From: Streptomyces griseoluteus
GTDB taxonomy: Bacteria > Actinomycetota > Actinomycetes > Streptomycetales > Streptomycetaceae
Direction: 5' to 3'
Length of the DNA stretch: 64,000 nt
NCBI GenBank assembly: GCA_000717735.1
Contig: JOBE01000008.1
Span: forward strand, 234,765-298,764
Both the position numbers and the translations under genes were made by a program. Shown one piece after another: positions 1 through 9,204 of this stretch. A model generated the notes under the pieces. That model worked only from the letters and a program-made list of their open reading frames with translations. It was not told the DNA's origin and did not search any database. The first letter of the stretch is position 1; each line of letters opens with the position of its first letter.

Positions 1-53
1 ACAAGCGGTTCCGCGCATCCCGGGTGGGCCGGGTGTTGGTGCGACGGGGAGCA

Positions 54-85
54 GCCGGCCGGGGCGCCATGACGCTCCGGCCGGC
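54..85 (-). terminator. Hairpin terminator after first oligopeptide operon
   Basis: Arms at 54-66 and 73-85 form a 13-bp GC-rich stem with one G-T wobble and a 6-nt loop. It lies about 80 bp beyond the stop of the last ATPase gene. Nothing else is recognisable in bases 1-165. Confidence 0.7.
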
Positions 86-165
86 TTACGGCACCCGCAC
101 GGCCGTACGCTGTCGAGTCTGGAGTGTCCGTATATCGGATCCGATTCCGTCAAGTTGCCTGTGGG

Positions 166-1248
166 TTAAGGGATTCCTGATCCCCCGGCGCCATCGGGTC
201 CATCGGATCCGTCGGCACCCGGCTCCGGCGGGACCACCTGCTTCTCCTCGGCGAAGTGGCAGGCCGAGTCGTGCTTCGCCGGGCTGTCCGTGAGGCGGAA
301 GACCGCCGGTACGGCGAGGAGCGGGACTTCCAGGGTGCAGCGTTCCTGGGCCTTCCAGCAGCGGGTGCGGAAGCGGCAGCCGGAGGGGATGTTGGCCGGG
401 GAGGGGACGTCGCCGGTGAGGATGATGCGTTCGCGGTGGGCCCGTGCCTCGGGGTCGGGGACGGGGACGGCGGAGAGCAGCGCCTGCGTGTAGGGGTGGG
501 TGGGGTGGTCGTAGATCTGGGCGTCGGTGCCGATCTCGACGATCCGGCCGAGGTACATGACGCCGACCCGGTCGGAGATGTGCCGCACGATCGACAGGTC
601 GTGGGCGATGAACACGTACGACAGGGAGAACTCGGTCTGGAGGTTGTCGAGGAGGTTGACGACCTGGGCCTGGACGGAGACGTCGAGCGCGGACACCGGT
701 TCGTCGGCGACGATGATCTCGGGCTGGAGGGCGAGGCCGCGGGCGATGCCGATGCGCTGGCGCTGGCCGCCGGAGAACTGGTGCGGATAGCGGTTGATGT
801 ACTCGGGGTTGAGGCCGACGACGTCCAGGAGGTCCTGGACCTTCTGCCGGCGGGAGCCCTTGGGCGCGACCTCGGGGTGGATCTCGTACGGCTCGCCGAT
901 GATGTCGCCGACGGTCATGCGCGGGTTGAGCGAGGTGTACGGGTCCTGGAACACCATCTGGATGTTGCGGCGGACGGCCTTGAGCGCGCGCGGGGAGAGC
1001 CTGCTGATGTCCTCGCCCTTGTAGCGGATCGCGCCGGACGTCGGCCGTTCCAGGTTGACCAGCATCTTCGCGACGGTCGACTTGCCGCAGCCGGATTCGC
1101 CGACGATGCCGAGGGTCTCTCCGGCGGCGAGGTCGAAGTCGACGCCGTCGACGGCCCTGACGGCGCCGACCTGCTTCTTGAAGACGATGCCCTGGGTGAG
1201 GGGGTAGTGCTTGTGCAGATCCCGGACTTCGAGGATGGCCTCAGCCAT
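166..1248 (-). CDS. Oligopeptide ABC transporter ATPase, OppF/DppF type
   Basis: One of the two cytoplasmic ATPases that power a peptide importer. Seen in the 360-residue product: Walker [10 protein letters not shown] near residues 50-58, ABC signature SGGQRQR near 159-165 and Walker B IIVADEP near 178-184. The C-terminus has the oligopeptide/dipeptide extension with clustered cysteines ([14 protein letters not shown]), typical of OppD/OppF proteins. The ATG at 1248 follows an AAGGAG site and overlaps the stop of the preceding ATPase gene by 8 bp, so the two are translationally coupled. Last gene of the operon, followed by the hairpin at 54-85. It closely resembles the ATPase at 6076-7185, so the two operons look like a tandem duplication. 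Substrate specificity cannot be read from the sequence. Confidence 0.95.
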   Translation of the reverse strand: MAEAILEVRDLHKHYPLTQGIVFKKQVGAVRAVDGVDFDLAAGETLGIVGESGCGKSTVAKMLVNLERPTSGAIRYKGEDISRLSPRALKAVRRNIQMVFQDPYTSLNPRMTVGDIIGEPYEIHPEVAPKGSRRQKVQDLLDVVGLNPEYINRYPHQFSGGQRQRIGIARGLALQPEIIVADEPVSALDVSVQAQVVNLLDNLQTEFSLSYVFIAHDLSIVRHISDRVGVMYLGRIVEIGTDAQIYDHPTHPYTQALLSAVPVPDPEARAHRERIILTGDVPSPANIPSGCRFRTRCWKAQERCTLEVPLLAVPAVFRLTDSPAKHDSACHFAEEKQVVPPEPGADGSDGPDGAGGSGIP

Positions 1249-2224
1249 GGAGGCACTCCTTCCAGAAGTGGCAGGCGCTGGTGCGCGGCACCGGGGATTC
1301 GGTCACCTCGTACAGCGGGGGTACGTCGGTGCGGCAGCGGTCCCGGGCCAGGGGGCAGCGTGGGTTGAAGGCGCAGCCGGGCGGGATGTTCAGCAGGTTG
1401 GGCGGCAGTCCCTTGATCGCGTACAGCTCCTGGCCCTTCTGGTCCAGGCGCGGGATCGATTCGAGGAGGCCCTTGGTGTAGGGGTGGGCGGGGGCCTTGT
1501 AGATCTCGTGGACGGGGGCGCGTTCGACGATCCGGCCCGCGTACATGACGGCGATCTTGTCGGCGACGTCGGCGACGACGCCGAGGTCGTGGGTGATGAG
1601 GATGAGGCCCATGTGGAGTTCGCGCTGGAGCTCGGCGAGCAGGTCCATGACCTGGGCCTGGACGGTGACGTCGAGGGCGGTGGTGGGCTCGTCGGCGATG
1701 ATCAGCTCGGGTTCGAGGGCGAGCGCCATGGCGATCATGATGCGCTGGCGCATGCCGCCGGAGAACTGGTGGGGGTACTGGCCGACGCGTTCCTTGGCGG
1801 CGGGGATGCGGACCCGGTCCATCAGCTCGACGGCCTTGGCCTTGGAGTCCTTGCGCGACATGCCCTTGTGGACCTGGAACATCTCGCCGAGCTGGTCGCC
1901 GACGCTGAGGACGGGGTTGAGGGAGGACAGGGCGTCCTGGAAGATCATCGCCATCTTGGCGCCGCGGACCTTGCGCCGGTCCTCCTCCTTGAGCTTCAGG
2001 AGGTCCTGGCCCTGGAAGAGGATCTCGCCCTGGGTGATCTTGCCCGGGGGGACGTCGAGGATGCCCATGACGGCCTGGGCGGTGACGGACTTGCCGGAGC
2101 CGGACTCGCCGAGGACGGCGAGGGTCTCCCCCGCGTCGACGGAGTAGTCGACGCCGTTGACCGCCTTGGCGATGCCCTCGCGGGTGTGGAACTCCACGTG
2201 CAGGTCGCGCACTTCGAGCAGCAT
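1241..2224 (-). CDS. Oligopeptide ABC transporter ATPase, OppD/DppD type
   Basis: Second cytoplasmic ATPase of the importer, 327 residues. Walker A GESGSGKS lies near residues 39-46, followed by Q-loop FQDALSSLNP, signature FSGGMRQRI and Walker B IIADEPT. The C-terminal cysteine-containing oligo_HPY tail has CAFNPRCPLARDRC. The ATG at 2224 is 6 bp after the permease stop. The 7178-8236 protein of the second operon is nearly the same but has a 22-24 residue N-terminal extension. OppD and OppF type subunits normally work as a heterodimer on the two permeases. Confidence 0.95.
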   Translation of the reverse strand: MLLEVRDLHVEFHTREGIAKAVNGVDYSVDAGETLAVLGESGSGKSVTAQAVMGILDVPPGKITQGEILFQGQDLLKLKEEDRRKVRGAKMAMIFQDALSSLNPVLSVGDQLGEMFQVHKGMSRKDSKAKAVELMDRVRIPAAKERVGQYPHQFSGGMRQRIMIAMALALEPELIIADEPTTALDVTVQAQVMDLLAELQRELHMGLILITHDLGVVADVADKIAVMYAGRIVERAPVHEIYKAPAHPYTKGLLESIPRLDQKGQELYAIKGLPPNLLNIPPGCAFNPRCPLARDRCRTDVPPLYEVTESPVPRTSACHFWKECLHG

Positions 2225-2230
2225 GGGTCC

Positions 2231-3217
2231 CTACCTCAGCTTGGGGTCGAGGGCGTCGCGGACGGCGTCGCCGAGCATGATGAAGGCGAGCACGGTGATG
2301 GCGAGCGCGCCGGAGGGCCAGAGCAGCATGTGCGGGGCGTTGCGCACGTAGGCGGCGGCCGAGGAGATGTCGATGCCCCAGGAGACGGTGGGGGGCTTGA
2401 GGCCGACGCCGAGGAAGGAGAGCGTGGCCTCCAGCGAGATGTACGTGCCGAGGGCGATGGTCGCGACGACGATGACGGGCGCGAGGGCGTTGGGCGTGAT
2501 GTGCCGGAGCATCATGCGCGAGTTGGACGCGCCGAGCGCGCGGGCGGCCTGCACGTAGTCGTTCTGTTTGACGGTGATGACGGAGCCGCGGGCGATGCGG
2601 GAGAGTTGCGGCCAGCCGAGGAGCACCATGAAGCCGATGACGGGCCAGACGCTGTTGTTGCTGACGACGGAGAGCAGGACGAGGCCGCCGAGGATGACGG
2701 GGATGGCGAAGAAGACGTCGGTGATGCGGGAGAGGAAGCCGTCCCAGGCGCCGCCGTAGAAGCCGGCGAGGCCGCCGAGGACGGAGCCGAGGAGGGTGAC
2801 GCCGAGGGTGGCGAAGAGGCCGACCTGGACGGAGGCCCTGGCTCCGTAGACCGTACGGGTGTAGACGTCGCAGCCCTGGCCGTTGAAGCCGAAGGGGTGG
2901 CCCGGCTGGGATCCCTCCTGGGCCTTGGACAGGTCGCAGTCGAGCGGGTTGCCACTGGCGATGAGCTGGGGCCAGATCGAGATGATCACCAGGAAGACGA
3001 TGATCAGCCCGGAGATGATGAAGATCGGGTTCCGGCGGAGGTCGTGCCAGGCGTCGGACCACAGGGAGCGTGGCTTCCTGTCGGGGCCGGTGCCTTCCGG
3101 ACCGCCCGGGGTCTTCTCCAGGCTCTCGCCCTCGTCCATCGCGAGGTCGGTCCCGCCTCCGGCACCGGTGTGGTTGATCGCGCGGCCGTCGTCGAACGGC
3201 TGAGGCTGCTCAGGCAT
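2231..3217 (-). CDS. Oligopeptide ABC transporter permease, DppC/OppC type
   Basis: Inner-membrane permease subunit of about 328 residues. It has a long hydrophilic N-terminus, a first membrane segment (IFIISGLIIVFLVIISIW), a periplasmic-side loop with two cysteines, then about five further membrane helices. The cytoplasmic EAA loop reads ARALGASNSRMMLRHITPN, the site that contacts the ATPases. I chose the ATG at 3217 (MPEQPQPF), which overlaps the upstream permease stop by 8 bp as in the sister operon. A start six codons earlier is possible. The protein ends in LGDAVRDALDPKLR, a family-typical terminus. Confidence 0.93.
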   Translation of the reverse strand: MPEQPQPFDDGRAINHTGAGGGTDLAMDEGESLEKTPGGPEGTGPDRKPRSLWSDAWHDLRRNPIFIISGLIIVFLVIISIWPQLIASGNPLDCDLSKAQEGSQPGHPFGFNGQGCDVYTRTVYGARASVQVGLFATLGVTLLGSVLGGLAGFYGGAWDGFLSRITDVFFAIPVILGGLVLLSVVSNNSVWPVIGFMVLLGWPQLSRIARGSVITVKQNDYVQAARALGASNSRMMLRHITPNALAPVIVVATIALGTYISLEATLSFLGVGLKPPTVSWGIDISSAAAYVRNAPHMLLWPSGALAITVLAFIMLGDAVRDALDPKLR

Positions 3218-4133
3218 AGCGGATCCTCGGGTCAAGGACGGCGTACAGGAGGTCGACGAGCAGGTTCGCCACCAGGAAGACCAGGACGAGGACGGTCACG
3301 AAGCCGACCACGGTCTGGGTGTTCTGGCGCAGGATGCCCTGGTAGAGCTGGTAGCCGACGCCGTGGATGTTGAAGATCCGTTCGGTGACGATCGCTCCGC
3401 CCATGAGTGCGCCGATGTCGGTGCCGATGAAGGTCACCACGGGGATGAGGCTGTTGCGCAGCAGGTGGCGGGTGATGACCCGGTGGCGGGGCAGGCCCTT
3501 GGCGACGGCGGTGCGGACGTAGTCGGCTCGTTTGTTCTCGGCGATGGAGGTCCGGGTGAGCCGGGTGACGTACGCGAGGGAGACCGAGGCGAGGACGAGC
3601 CCGGGGACGATCAGCTCGTCGAACGTGGCCTCGCTGGAGACGGCCGGCTTGATCCAGCCCCACTTCACGCCGAGGAGGAGCTGGAGCAGCAGGCCGGTGA
3701 CGAAGGTCGGCACGGAGATGACGACCAGGGTCAGCAGCAGCACGCTGGTGTCGACCGGGCGCCCGCGCTTGAGGCCGGTGAGGACGCCGAGGCTGATGCC
3801 GATGACGATCTCGAAGAAGATGGCGACGATGGTGAGGCGGATGGTGACCGGGAAGGCGTTCGCCATCAGCTCGGTGACCTCCTGGCCGTTGAAGGCCGTG
3901 CCGAAGTCGCCGGTGAAGACGTTGCCCATGTAGGTCAGGTATTGCTGCCATACGGGCTTGTCGAGGCCGAACTCCTTCTCGAGCTGGGCCGCCGTCGCCG
4001 GGTCGCACTGGCGGTCGCCGCACAGTCCGGCGATGGGATCGCCCATCACGTTCACCATCAGGAAGATCAGCAGCGTGGCGCCGAAGAAGACCGGGATCAT
4101 CTGCAGCAGTCGCCGGATCACATAACGACCCAT
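3210..4133 (-). CDS. Oligopeptide ABC transporter permease, DppB/OppB type
   Basis: Membrane permease of 307 residues starting MGRYVIRRLLQMIPVFFGATLLIF, the standard DppB-type first helix. The EAA loop contains RTAVAKGLPRHRVITRHLLRNSLIPVV. About six membrane helices are visible, ending DLLYAVLDPRIRYA. It pairs with the DppC-type subunit encoded immediately downstream. It is separated from the upstream binding-protein gene by about 100 bp containing a strong hairpin. Confidence 0.95.
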   Translation of the reverse strand: MGRYVIRRLLQMIPVFFGATLLIFLMVNVMGDPIAGLCGDRQCDPATAAQLEKEFGLDKPVWQQYLTYMGNVFTGDFGTAFNGQEVTELMANAFPVTIRLTIVAIFFEIVIGISLGVLTGLKRGRPVDTSVLLLTLVVISVPTFVTGLLLQLLLGVKWGWIKPAVSSEATFDELIVPGLVLASVSLAYVTRLTRTSIAENKRADYVRTAVAKGLPRHRVITRHLLRNSLIPVVTFIGTDIGALMGGAIVTERIFNIHGVGYQLYQGILRQNTQTVVGFVTVLVLVFLVANLLVDLLYAVLDPRIRYA

Positions 4134-4175
4134 GGGGGGCTCCGGGGGTTGGCTCCGGGTGGGGGGTGCCGGGAA

Positions 4176-4219
4176 GGCGTACGGCCCGGCGCGGGGGTCC
4201 GCGGGCCGGGCCGTACGCC
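4176..4219 (-). terminator. Intra-operon hairpin between binding protein and permease genes
   Basis: Perfect 15-bp arms GGCGTACGGCCCGGC (4176-4190) and its complement (4205-4219) lie between the stop of the binding-protein gene and the first permease gene. Within an operon this probably acts as a partial terminator or 3' stabiliser that keeps binding-protein mRNA in excess. Confidence 0.75.
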
Positions 4220-4236
4220 TCCGACCTGCTACGGCG

Positions 4237-5862
4237 TCAGTTGACCTTGATCTGGTCGTAGACCGGGACGCTGAAGGGGTTCAGGGACACGTTGGTGACG
4301 CGGTCCGAGTAGCCGGCGCTGCCGTTCTGGTACCAGAGCGGGATGGCGCCCATGTCGTCGCGGAGGACTTCCTCGGCCTGCTGGAAGAGTCCGACGGCCT
4401 TCGCGGTGTCCGCCTCGGCGTTGGCCTGGTCGACGAGCTTGTCGAACTCGGGGTCGGTGTACTTGCCGTCGTTGGACGAGGCGTTGGTGTAGTAGAGCGG
4501 CTGCAGGAAGTTCTGGATGAGCGGGTAGTCCATCTGCCAGCCGGCGCGGAAGGGGCCCTTCAGCTTCTGCGTGGTGACCTGGTTGCGGTAGTCGGCGAAG
4601 GTGCCGATGGGGTTGCCGACGCAGGCCTGGTCGTTGCCGAGGGCGCGGTTGATGGAGTTGCAGACCGCGTCGACCCATTCCTTGTGGGAGCCGGTGTCGG
4701 CGTTGTACGAGATCTTCATGGTGCCGCCGGGGATGCCGCCGCCCTCCGCGACGAGCTTCTTCGCCTCGGCCGCGTCGTACTTGCACAGGTCGCCGCAGAT
4801 GTCCTTGTAGCCGCCCTCCTCGCCGAGGACGGGGGAGGTCCAGTCGACCGCGGGCGTGCGGGTCTTCTGGAAGATCGTCTCGGTGATCTGGGCGCGGTCG
4901 ATGGCCCGGGAGAGGCCCTGGCGGAGCTTCTCCTGTCCGGGCTTGTTCCAGGCCGGGTCGTAGAAGGGGAAGGACAGGGTCTGGATGATGCCGGCGGGGA
5001 CGTTGATGTAGCGGTCGCCGAGGTCGGCCTCGACGTTCTTGAGCTGGGAGGCGGGGACGTCGTCGACGAGGTCGAGGTTTCCGGCCGTCAGGTCCGTGTA
5101 GGCGGTGTTGTTGTCGGTGTAGACCTTGAGGGTCACGCCGCCGTTCTGCGCCTTGTCGGTGCCGGGGTAGGCGTCCCAGCGCTTGAGGGCCATCTGGGAG
5201 CCCTTGGAGTACGAGTCGACGGTGTACGGGCCGTTGCCGACGGGCTTCGAGAGCCAGCCGGCGTGGTCGTCGAAGAAGGCCTTGGGGAGCGGTGCGAAGG
5301 CCGCGTATCCCAGGGTGACGGGCCAGGTGGAGAACTTCTGGGTGAGCTTCACCGTGAAGGTCTGCGGGCCGGTGACCTTCAGGCCGGACATGGTCTCGGC
5401 GGTCGGCTCGCCCTTCTCGGGGTGGACCTGGTCGTAGCCCTCGATCTGGCCGAAGAAGTAGGCGTTCTTCTGGTTGTTCTTCAGGTGGGCGCCGTAGTTC
5501 CAGGCGTCGACGAAGGACTGGGCGGTGACCTTCTCGCCGTTGGAGAAGGTCCAGCCGTCCTTGACCGTGATGGTGAAGTTGGTCGAGTCGGTGGTCTCGA
5601 TCTTCTCGGCGAGCATGTCCTTGGCCTCGCCGGTCTTCGGGTCGTACTGCTTGAGCCCGCGGAAGATCATGGAGAGGACCTTGCCGCCCTGGACCTCGTT
5701 GGTGTTGGCGGGCTCCAGCGGGTTCTGCGGGTCGCCCCACGAGGAACTCACGATGCCGTCGGCCCCTCCGCCGCCGCTGTCGTCGCCGCCACCGCAGGCG
5801 GTCGCCGCGAGGGCGACTGCGGTGGCCAGTGCGGCCCACTTGGCGTGCGTGGCTCCGCGCAT
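4237..5862 (-). CDS. Oligopeptide-binding lipoprotein (SBP family 5)
   Basis: Extracellular substrate-binding lipoprotein of 541 residues that captures peptides and delivers them to the permease. The N-terminus MRGATHAKWAALATAV ends in a lipobox with Cys23, followed by a Gly/Asp/Ser linker. The body has family-5 features such as NTNEVQGGKVLSMIFRGLKQYD near the start, TVKDGWTFSNGEKVTAQSF, and RQGLSRAIDRAQI. The ATG at 5862 has GGGAGG six bases upstream. First gene of the 5.8-kb operon. Upstream lie two perfect inverted repeats (5881-5918). Similar in outline to the binding protein at 10215-11858. Confidence 0.95.
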   Translation of the reverse strand: MRGATHAKWAALATAVALAATACGGGDDSGGGGADGIVSSSWGDPQNPLEPANTNEVQGGKVLSMIFRGLKQYDPKTGEAKDMLAEKIETTDSTNFTITVKDGWTFSNGEKVTAQSFVDAWNYGAHLKNNQKNAYFFGQIEGYDQVHPEKGEPTAETMSGLKVTGPQTFTVKLTQKFSTWPVTLGYAAFAPLPKAFFDDHAGWLSKPVGNGPYTVDSYSKGSQMALKRWDAYPGTDKAQNGGVTLKVYTDNNTAYTDLTAGNLDLVDDVPASQLKNVEADLGDRYINVPAGIIQTLSFPFYDPAWNKPGQEKLRQGLSRAIDRAQITETIFQKTRTPAVDWTSPVLGEEGGYKDICGDLCKYDAAEAKKLVAEGGGIPGGTMKISYNADTGSHKEWVDAVCNSINRALGNDQACVGNPIGTFADYRNQVTTQKLKGPFRAGWQMDYPLIQNFLQPLYYTNASSNDGKYTDPEFDKLVDQANAEADTAKAVGLFQQAEEVLRDDMGAIPLWYQNGSAGYSDRVTNVSLNPFSVPVYDQIKVN

Positions 5863-5880
5863 GGAGTGCCTCCCGAATGT

Positions 5881-5918
5881 CCTAAGTATGACTTAGGCCC
5901 CAATATCACCCGATATTG
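5881..5918 (-). promoter_or_regulatory. Two adjacent inverted repeats upstream of peptide operon 1
   Basis: Two perfect short palindromes lie directly upstream of the operon's first gene: CCTAAGT-N3-ACTTAGG (5881-5897) and CAATATC-N4-GATATTG (5901-5918). They are notably A/T-rich for this genome. They sit 19-56 bp before the start codon, where a repressor would occlude the promoter or leader. No regulator can be assigned from sequence alone. Confidence 0.5.
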
Positions 5919-6012
5919 ACGGTGCTGCACTTTTACTGCACCCGGATGACGGACGCCCCGGGGGCGGGCGGCGGGATTCGAGTTCCCGGCTCCGGGCTGC
6001 GGTGGCCGTACG

Positions 6013-6055
6013 CCGAAGGGCGCCCCGGTCCGTACTGGACCGGGGCGCCCTTCGG
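6013..6055 (-). terminator. Strong terminator after second oligopeptide operon
   Basis: A 19-bp stem (arms 6013-6031 and 6037-6055; inner arm GAAGGGCGCCCCGGTCC) with a 5-nt loop begins 20 bp beyond the stop of the gene ending at 6076. It isolates operon 2 from the promoter of operon 1. Confidence 0.85.
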
Positions 6056-6075
6056 TGTGTCAGGTGTCCGGCGCG

Positions 6076-7185
6076 TCAGTGCGCCGCCACGACGTTCTTC
6101 TCCTCGGCGAAGTGGCACGCCGAGAAGTGTGCCGCCGGGGTGTCCTGGCCCTGGAAGGGCTCGGGGATCGCGAGGAGCGGGATCTCCTCGGCGCACTTGT
6201 CCTGCGCCTTCCAGCACCGGGTGCGGAAGCTGCAGCCCGACGGCGGGTTCGCCGGCGAGGGGACGTCACCGGTGAGGATGATCCGCTCGCGGTGCGCACG
6301 GGCCTCCGGGTCCGGCACCGGCACCGCGGAGAGCAGCGCCTGCGTGTAGGGGTGCGTCGGGTGCTCGTAGATCTGCTCGTCCGTACCGATCTCGGCCATC
6401 TTGCCGAGGTACATGACGCCGACCCGGTCCGAGATGTGCCGGACGATCGACAGGTCGTGCGCGATGAAGAGATAGGACAGGTTGTACTCGTCCTGGAGCT
6501 TCTCCATCAGGTTGATGACCTGCGCCTGGACGGAGACGTCCAGGGCCGAGACCGGCTCGTCGCAGATGATGATCTCCGGGTTGAGCGCGAGGCCGCGGGC
6601 GATGCCGATGCGCTGGCGCTGACCGCCGGAGAACTGGTGCGGATAGCGGTTGATGTACTCGGGGTTCAGACCGACGACATCGAGGAGCTCCTGCACCTTG
6701 CGGCGCCGGTCGCCCTTCGGGGCCACCTCGGGGTGGATGTCGAAGGGCTCACCGATGATGTCGCCGACCGTCATCCGCGGGTTGAGCGAGGTGTACGGGT
6801 CCTGGAACACCATCTGGATGTTGCGGCGGACGGCCTTCAGCGCGCGCCCGGACAGCTTGGTGATGTCCTGGCCCTTGTAGAAGACCTCGCCGGCGGTGGC
6901 CTGCTCCAGGTTCATCAGGAGCTTGGCGACCGTGGACTTGCCACAGCCGGACTCGCCCACGATGCCGAGGGTCTCGCCCTGGTAGAGGTCGAAGGAGACC
7001 CCGTCCACGGCCTTGACCGCGCCGACCTGGCGCTTGAAGAGGATTCCCTGCGTCAGCGGGAAGTGCTTCTTCAGGTCGCGGACCTGGAGGATCGGCTCAC
7101 CACGCTCGGCCGGAGCCTCGATGGCGGCTACGGCCTCCGCCTCGGACGCGGCCACGGCCTCTTCGTTCTTGCTGAGGTCAGCCAT
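6076..7185 (-). CDS. Oligopeptide ABC transporter ATPase, OppF type (BldK-like operon)
   Basis: ATPase subunit of the second peptide importer, about 369 residues. Walker [10 protein letters not shown], signature [12 protein letters not shown] and Walker [13 protein letters not shown] are all present, with the cysteine-rich oligo_HPY C-terminus ([14 protein letters not shown]). I chose the ATG at 7185 (MADLSKNEEAV), which overlaps the previous stop by 8 bp exactly as in operon 1. A longer reading frame upstream is low-complexity and unlikely. An Ala/Glu-rich N-terminal extension of about 25 residues distinguishes it from the operon 1 homologue. Confidence 0.94.
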   Translation of the reverse strand: MADLSKNEEAVAASEAEAVAAIEAPAERGEPILQVRDLKKHFPLTQGILFKRQVGAVKAVDGVSFDLYQGETLGIVGESGCGKSTVAKLLMNLEQATAGEVFYKGQDITKLSGRALKAVRRNIQMVFQDPYTSLNPRMTVGDIIGEPFDIHPEVAPKGDRRRKVQELLDVVGLNPEYINRYPHQFSGGQRQRIGIARGLALNPEIIICDEPVSALDVSVQAQVINLMEKLQDEYNLSYLFIAHDLSIVRHISDRVGVMYLGKMAEIGTDEQIYEHPTHPYTQALLSAVPVPDPEARAHRERIILTGDVPSPANPPSGCSFRTRCWKAQDKCAEEIPLLAIPEPFQGQDTPAAHFSACHFAEEKNVVAAH

Positions 7186-8236
7186 GGATCGTCTCCTTCC
7201 AGAAGTGGCAGGCGCTGCGGCGGCCCGGGAGGTCCGTGCCGTCCTGCTCGGTGATCGGCACGAGCACCGGCACATCCGTACGGCAGACGTCGTCCGCCTT
7301 CGGGCAGCGCGGGTTGAAGGCGCAGCCGGACGGGATCTTCAGCAGGTTCGGCGGCAGACCCTTGATCGCGTACAGCTCCTGGCCCTTCTGGTCCAGGCGC
7401 GGGATCGAGGCGAGGAGACCCTTGGTGTAGGGGTGGGCCGGGCGCTTGTAGATCTCGTGCACCGGCGCCTGCTCGACGATCCGTCCCGCGTACATCACGG
7501 CGATCTTGTCCGCGACGTCGGCGACCACGCCGAGGTCGTGGGTGATCAGGATCAGACCCATGTTGAACTCGCGCTGGAGCTCCGCGAGGAGGTCCATCAC
7601 CTGGGCCTGGACCGTCACGTCGAGCGCCGTGGTGGGCTCGTCCGCGATGATCAGGTCCGGCTCCAGGGCGAGCGCCATCGCGATCATGATGCGCTGGCGC
7701 ATACCGCCGGAGAACTGGTGCGGGTAGTCGTTGACGCGAGCCGCGGCGGCCGGGATCTTCACCCGGTCCATCAGCTCGATCGCCTTGACCTTGGCCTCCT
7801 TCTTGGAGAGGCCCTGGTGCACCCGGAACATCTCGCCGAGCTGGTAGCCGACGCTGAGCACGGGGTTGAGGGAGGACAGCGCGTCCTGGAAGATCATGGC
7901 GATCTTGCTGCCACGGACCTTGCGGTGCTCTTCCTCGGACATCTTGAGCATGTCCTGGCCGCGGAAGAGGATCTCTCCCTTGGTCACGAACCCGGGCGGG
8001 GTGTCGAGGATGCCCATGATGGCCTGCGCGGTCACGGACTTGCCGGAACCGGACTCGCCGAGGACGGCGAGGGTCTCGCCGGCGTTCACGGAGTACGAGA
8101 CACCGTTCACGGCCTTCGCGACGCCCTCACGGGTGCGGAACTCCACGTGCAGGTCACGCACGTCGAGGAGCGGACCGTCGTGGGTCGCGCCGTCACGCGG
8201 CGCGGGAACGCTCGCGGTCTTGTCGATGGTGGTCAC
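7178..8236 (-). CDS. Oligopeptide ABC transporter ATPase, OppD type (BldK-like operon)
   Basis: ATPase of 352 residues with Walker A GESGSGKS, signature FSGGMRQRIMIAMALALEPDLIIADEPTTALD, and a C-terminal CAFNPRCPKADDVC motif. Its N-terminal 20 or so residues (MTTIDKTASVPAPRDG) precede the usual ABC start LLDVRDLHVEF. It forms the ATPase pair with the downstream gene, which it overlaps by 8 bp. Confidence 0.95.
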   Translation of the reverse strand: MTTIDKTASVPAPRDGATHDGPLLDVRDLHVEFRTREGVAKAVNGVSYSVNAGETLAVLGESGSGKSVTAQAIMGILDTPPGFVTKGEILFRGQDMLKMSEEEHRKVRGSKIAMIFQDALSSLNPVLSVGYQLGEMFRVHQGLSKKEAKVKAIELMDRVKIPAAAARVNDYPHQFSGGMRQRIMIAMALALEPDLIIADEPTTALDVTVQAQVMDLLAELQREFNMGLILITHDLGVVADVADKIAVMYAGRIVEQAPVHEIYKRPAHPYTKGLLASIPRLDQKGQELYAIKGLPPNLLKIPSGCAFNPRCPKADDVCRTDVPVLVPITEQDGTDLPGRRSACHFWKETIHG

Positions 8237-8253
8237 TGCGTTCGTCCTTACTC

Positions 8254-9204
8254 TCAGCGCAGCTTCGGGTCGAAGGCGTCACGGACCGCATCGCCGAGCA
8301 TGATGAAGGCGAGCACCGTGATAGTGAGCATTCCGGACGGGAACAGCAGCGGGTGCAGGCCCGACGAGATACGCCCCTGCGCCTCGGAGATCATGACGCC
8401 CCACGAGATGGCCGGGGGCCTGATGCCGATACCCAGGAAGCTCAGGGTCGCTTCCGCGCCGATGACCGCACCGAGCGAGATCGTGGCGACCACGATCAGC
8501 GGGGTGATGGAGTTCGGCAGCACGTGACGGAACATCATCCGCGAGGTGGAGGCACCGAGCGAACGGGCGGCGGCCACGTAGTCGGCCTGCTTGACCTGCA
8601 TGACGGCGCCGCGCATGACGCGGGCCATGGACATCCAGCCGACCACGGTCAGCGTGAGGACCACGGCCATCACGCCGGCGTTGCGCATGCCCTTGTCGTC
8701 ACGGAAGTTGTTCAGGATGACGATCGCGGCGAGCAGCAGCGGCAGTCCGAAGAAGACGTTGGTGACGAACGAGAGGAGGGCGTCCGTCCACTTGCCGAAG
8801 AAGCCGCCGAGCACGCCCACGAGGCCACCGATGACCAGGGAGAAGGCAGTCGTCAGCACACCCACGATGACCGAGTTGCGGGTGCCGTAGATGGTCTGCG
8901 AATAGACGTCGCAGCCCTGGAAGTTGTAGCCGAACCAGGCGCTGCCGCTGGGGCCCTCCATCGAGTGCTTCAGGTCGCACGCGAGCGGGTCGACACTCGT
9001 GAAGAGGCCCGGGAAGGCGGCGATCGTCACGATGACGAAGATGAGGACCGCCGAGATGATGAACATCTTGTTGCGGACCAGGTCCCGGAAGGCGTCCTGC
9101 GCCAGACTGCGGGTCTTGTCCTGCTTGGCCGGGGCCGGAGCGGGCGCGGTGGGGCCGGCGGGGTTGTCGACGGCCGTGTCGGTCTTCTGGGTCGTGTCAC
9201 TCAT
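8254..9204 (-). CDS. Oligopeptide ABC transporter permease, DppC type (BldK-like operon)
   Basis: Permease of about 316 residues. It has a Pro/Ala-rich cytoplasmic N-terminus, then a first helix MFIISAVLIFVIVTIAAFPGLF, a two-cysteine external loop and an EAA motif AARSLGASTSRMMFRHVLPN. It ends LGDAVRDAFDPKLR like its operon 1 homologue. The start at 9204 (MSDTTQKTD) overlaps the upstream permease stop by 8 bp and is preferred over an ATG six codons upstream. Confidence 0.93.
   Translation of the reverse strand: MSDTTQKTDTAVDNPAGPTAPAPAPAKQDKTRSLAQDAFRDLVRNKMFIISAVLIFVIVTIAAFPGLFTSVDPLACDLKHSMEGPSGSAWFGYNFQGCDVYSQTIYGTRNSVIVGVLTTAFSLVIGGLVGVLGGFFGKWTDALLSFVTNVFFGLPLLLAAIVILNNFRDDKGMRNAGVMAVVLTLTVVGWMSMARVMRGAVMQVKQADYVAAARSLGASTSRMMFRHVLPNSITPLIVVATISLGAVIGAEATLSFLGIGIRPPAISWGVMISEAQGRISSGLHPLLFPSGMLTITVLAFIMLGDAVRDAFDPKLR

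Noticed and set aside
915..3062. 715-residue minus-strand ORF and similar long ORFs over the transporter genes
   Set aside because: Arg/Pro-rich shadow frames of high-GC coding DNA; the real transporters in the other frames show full family motifs.
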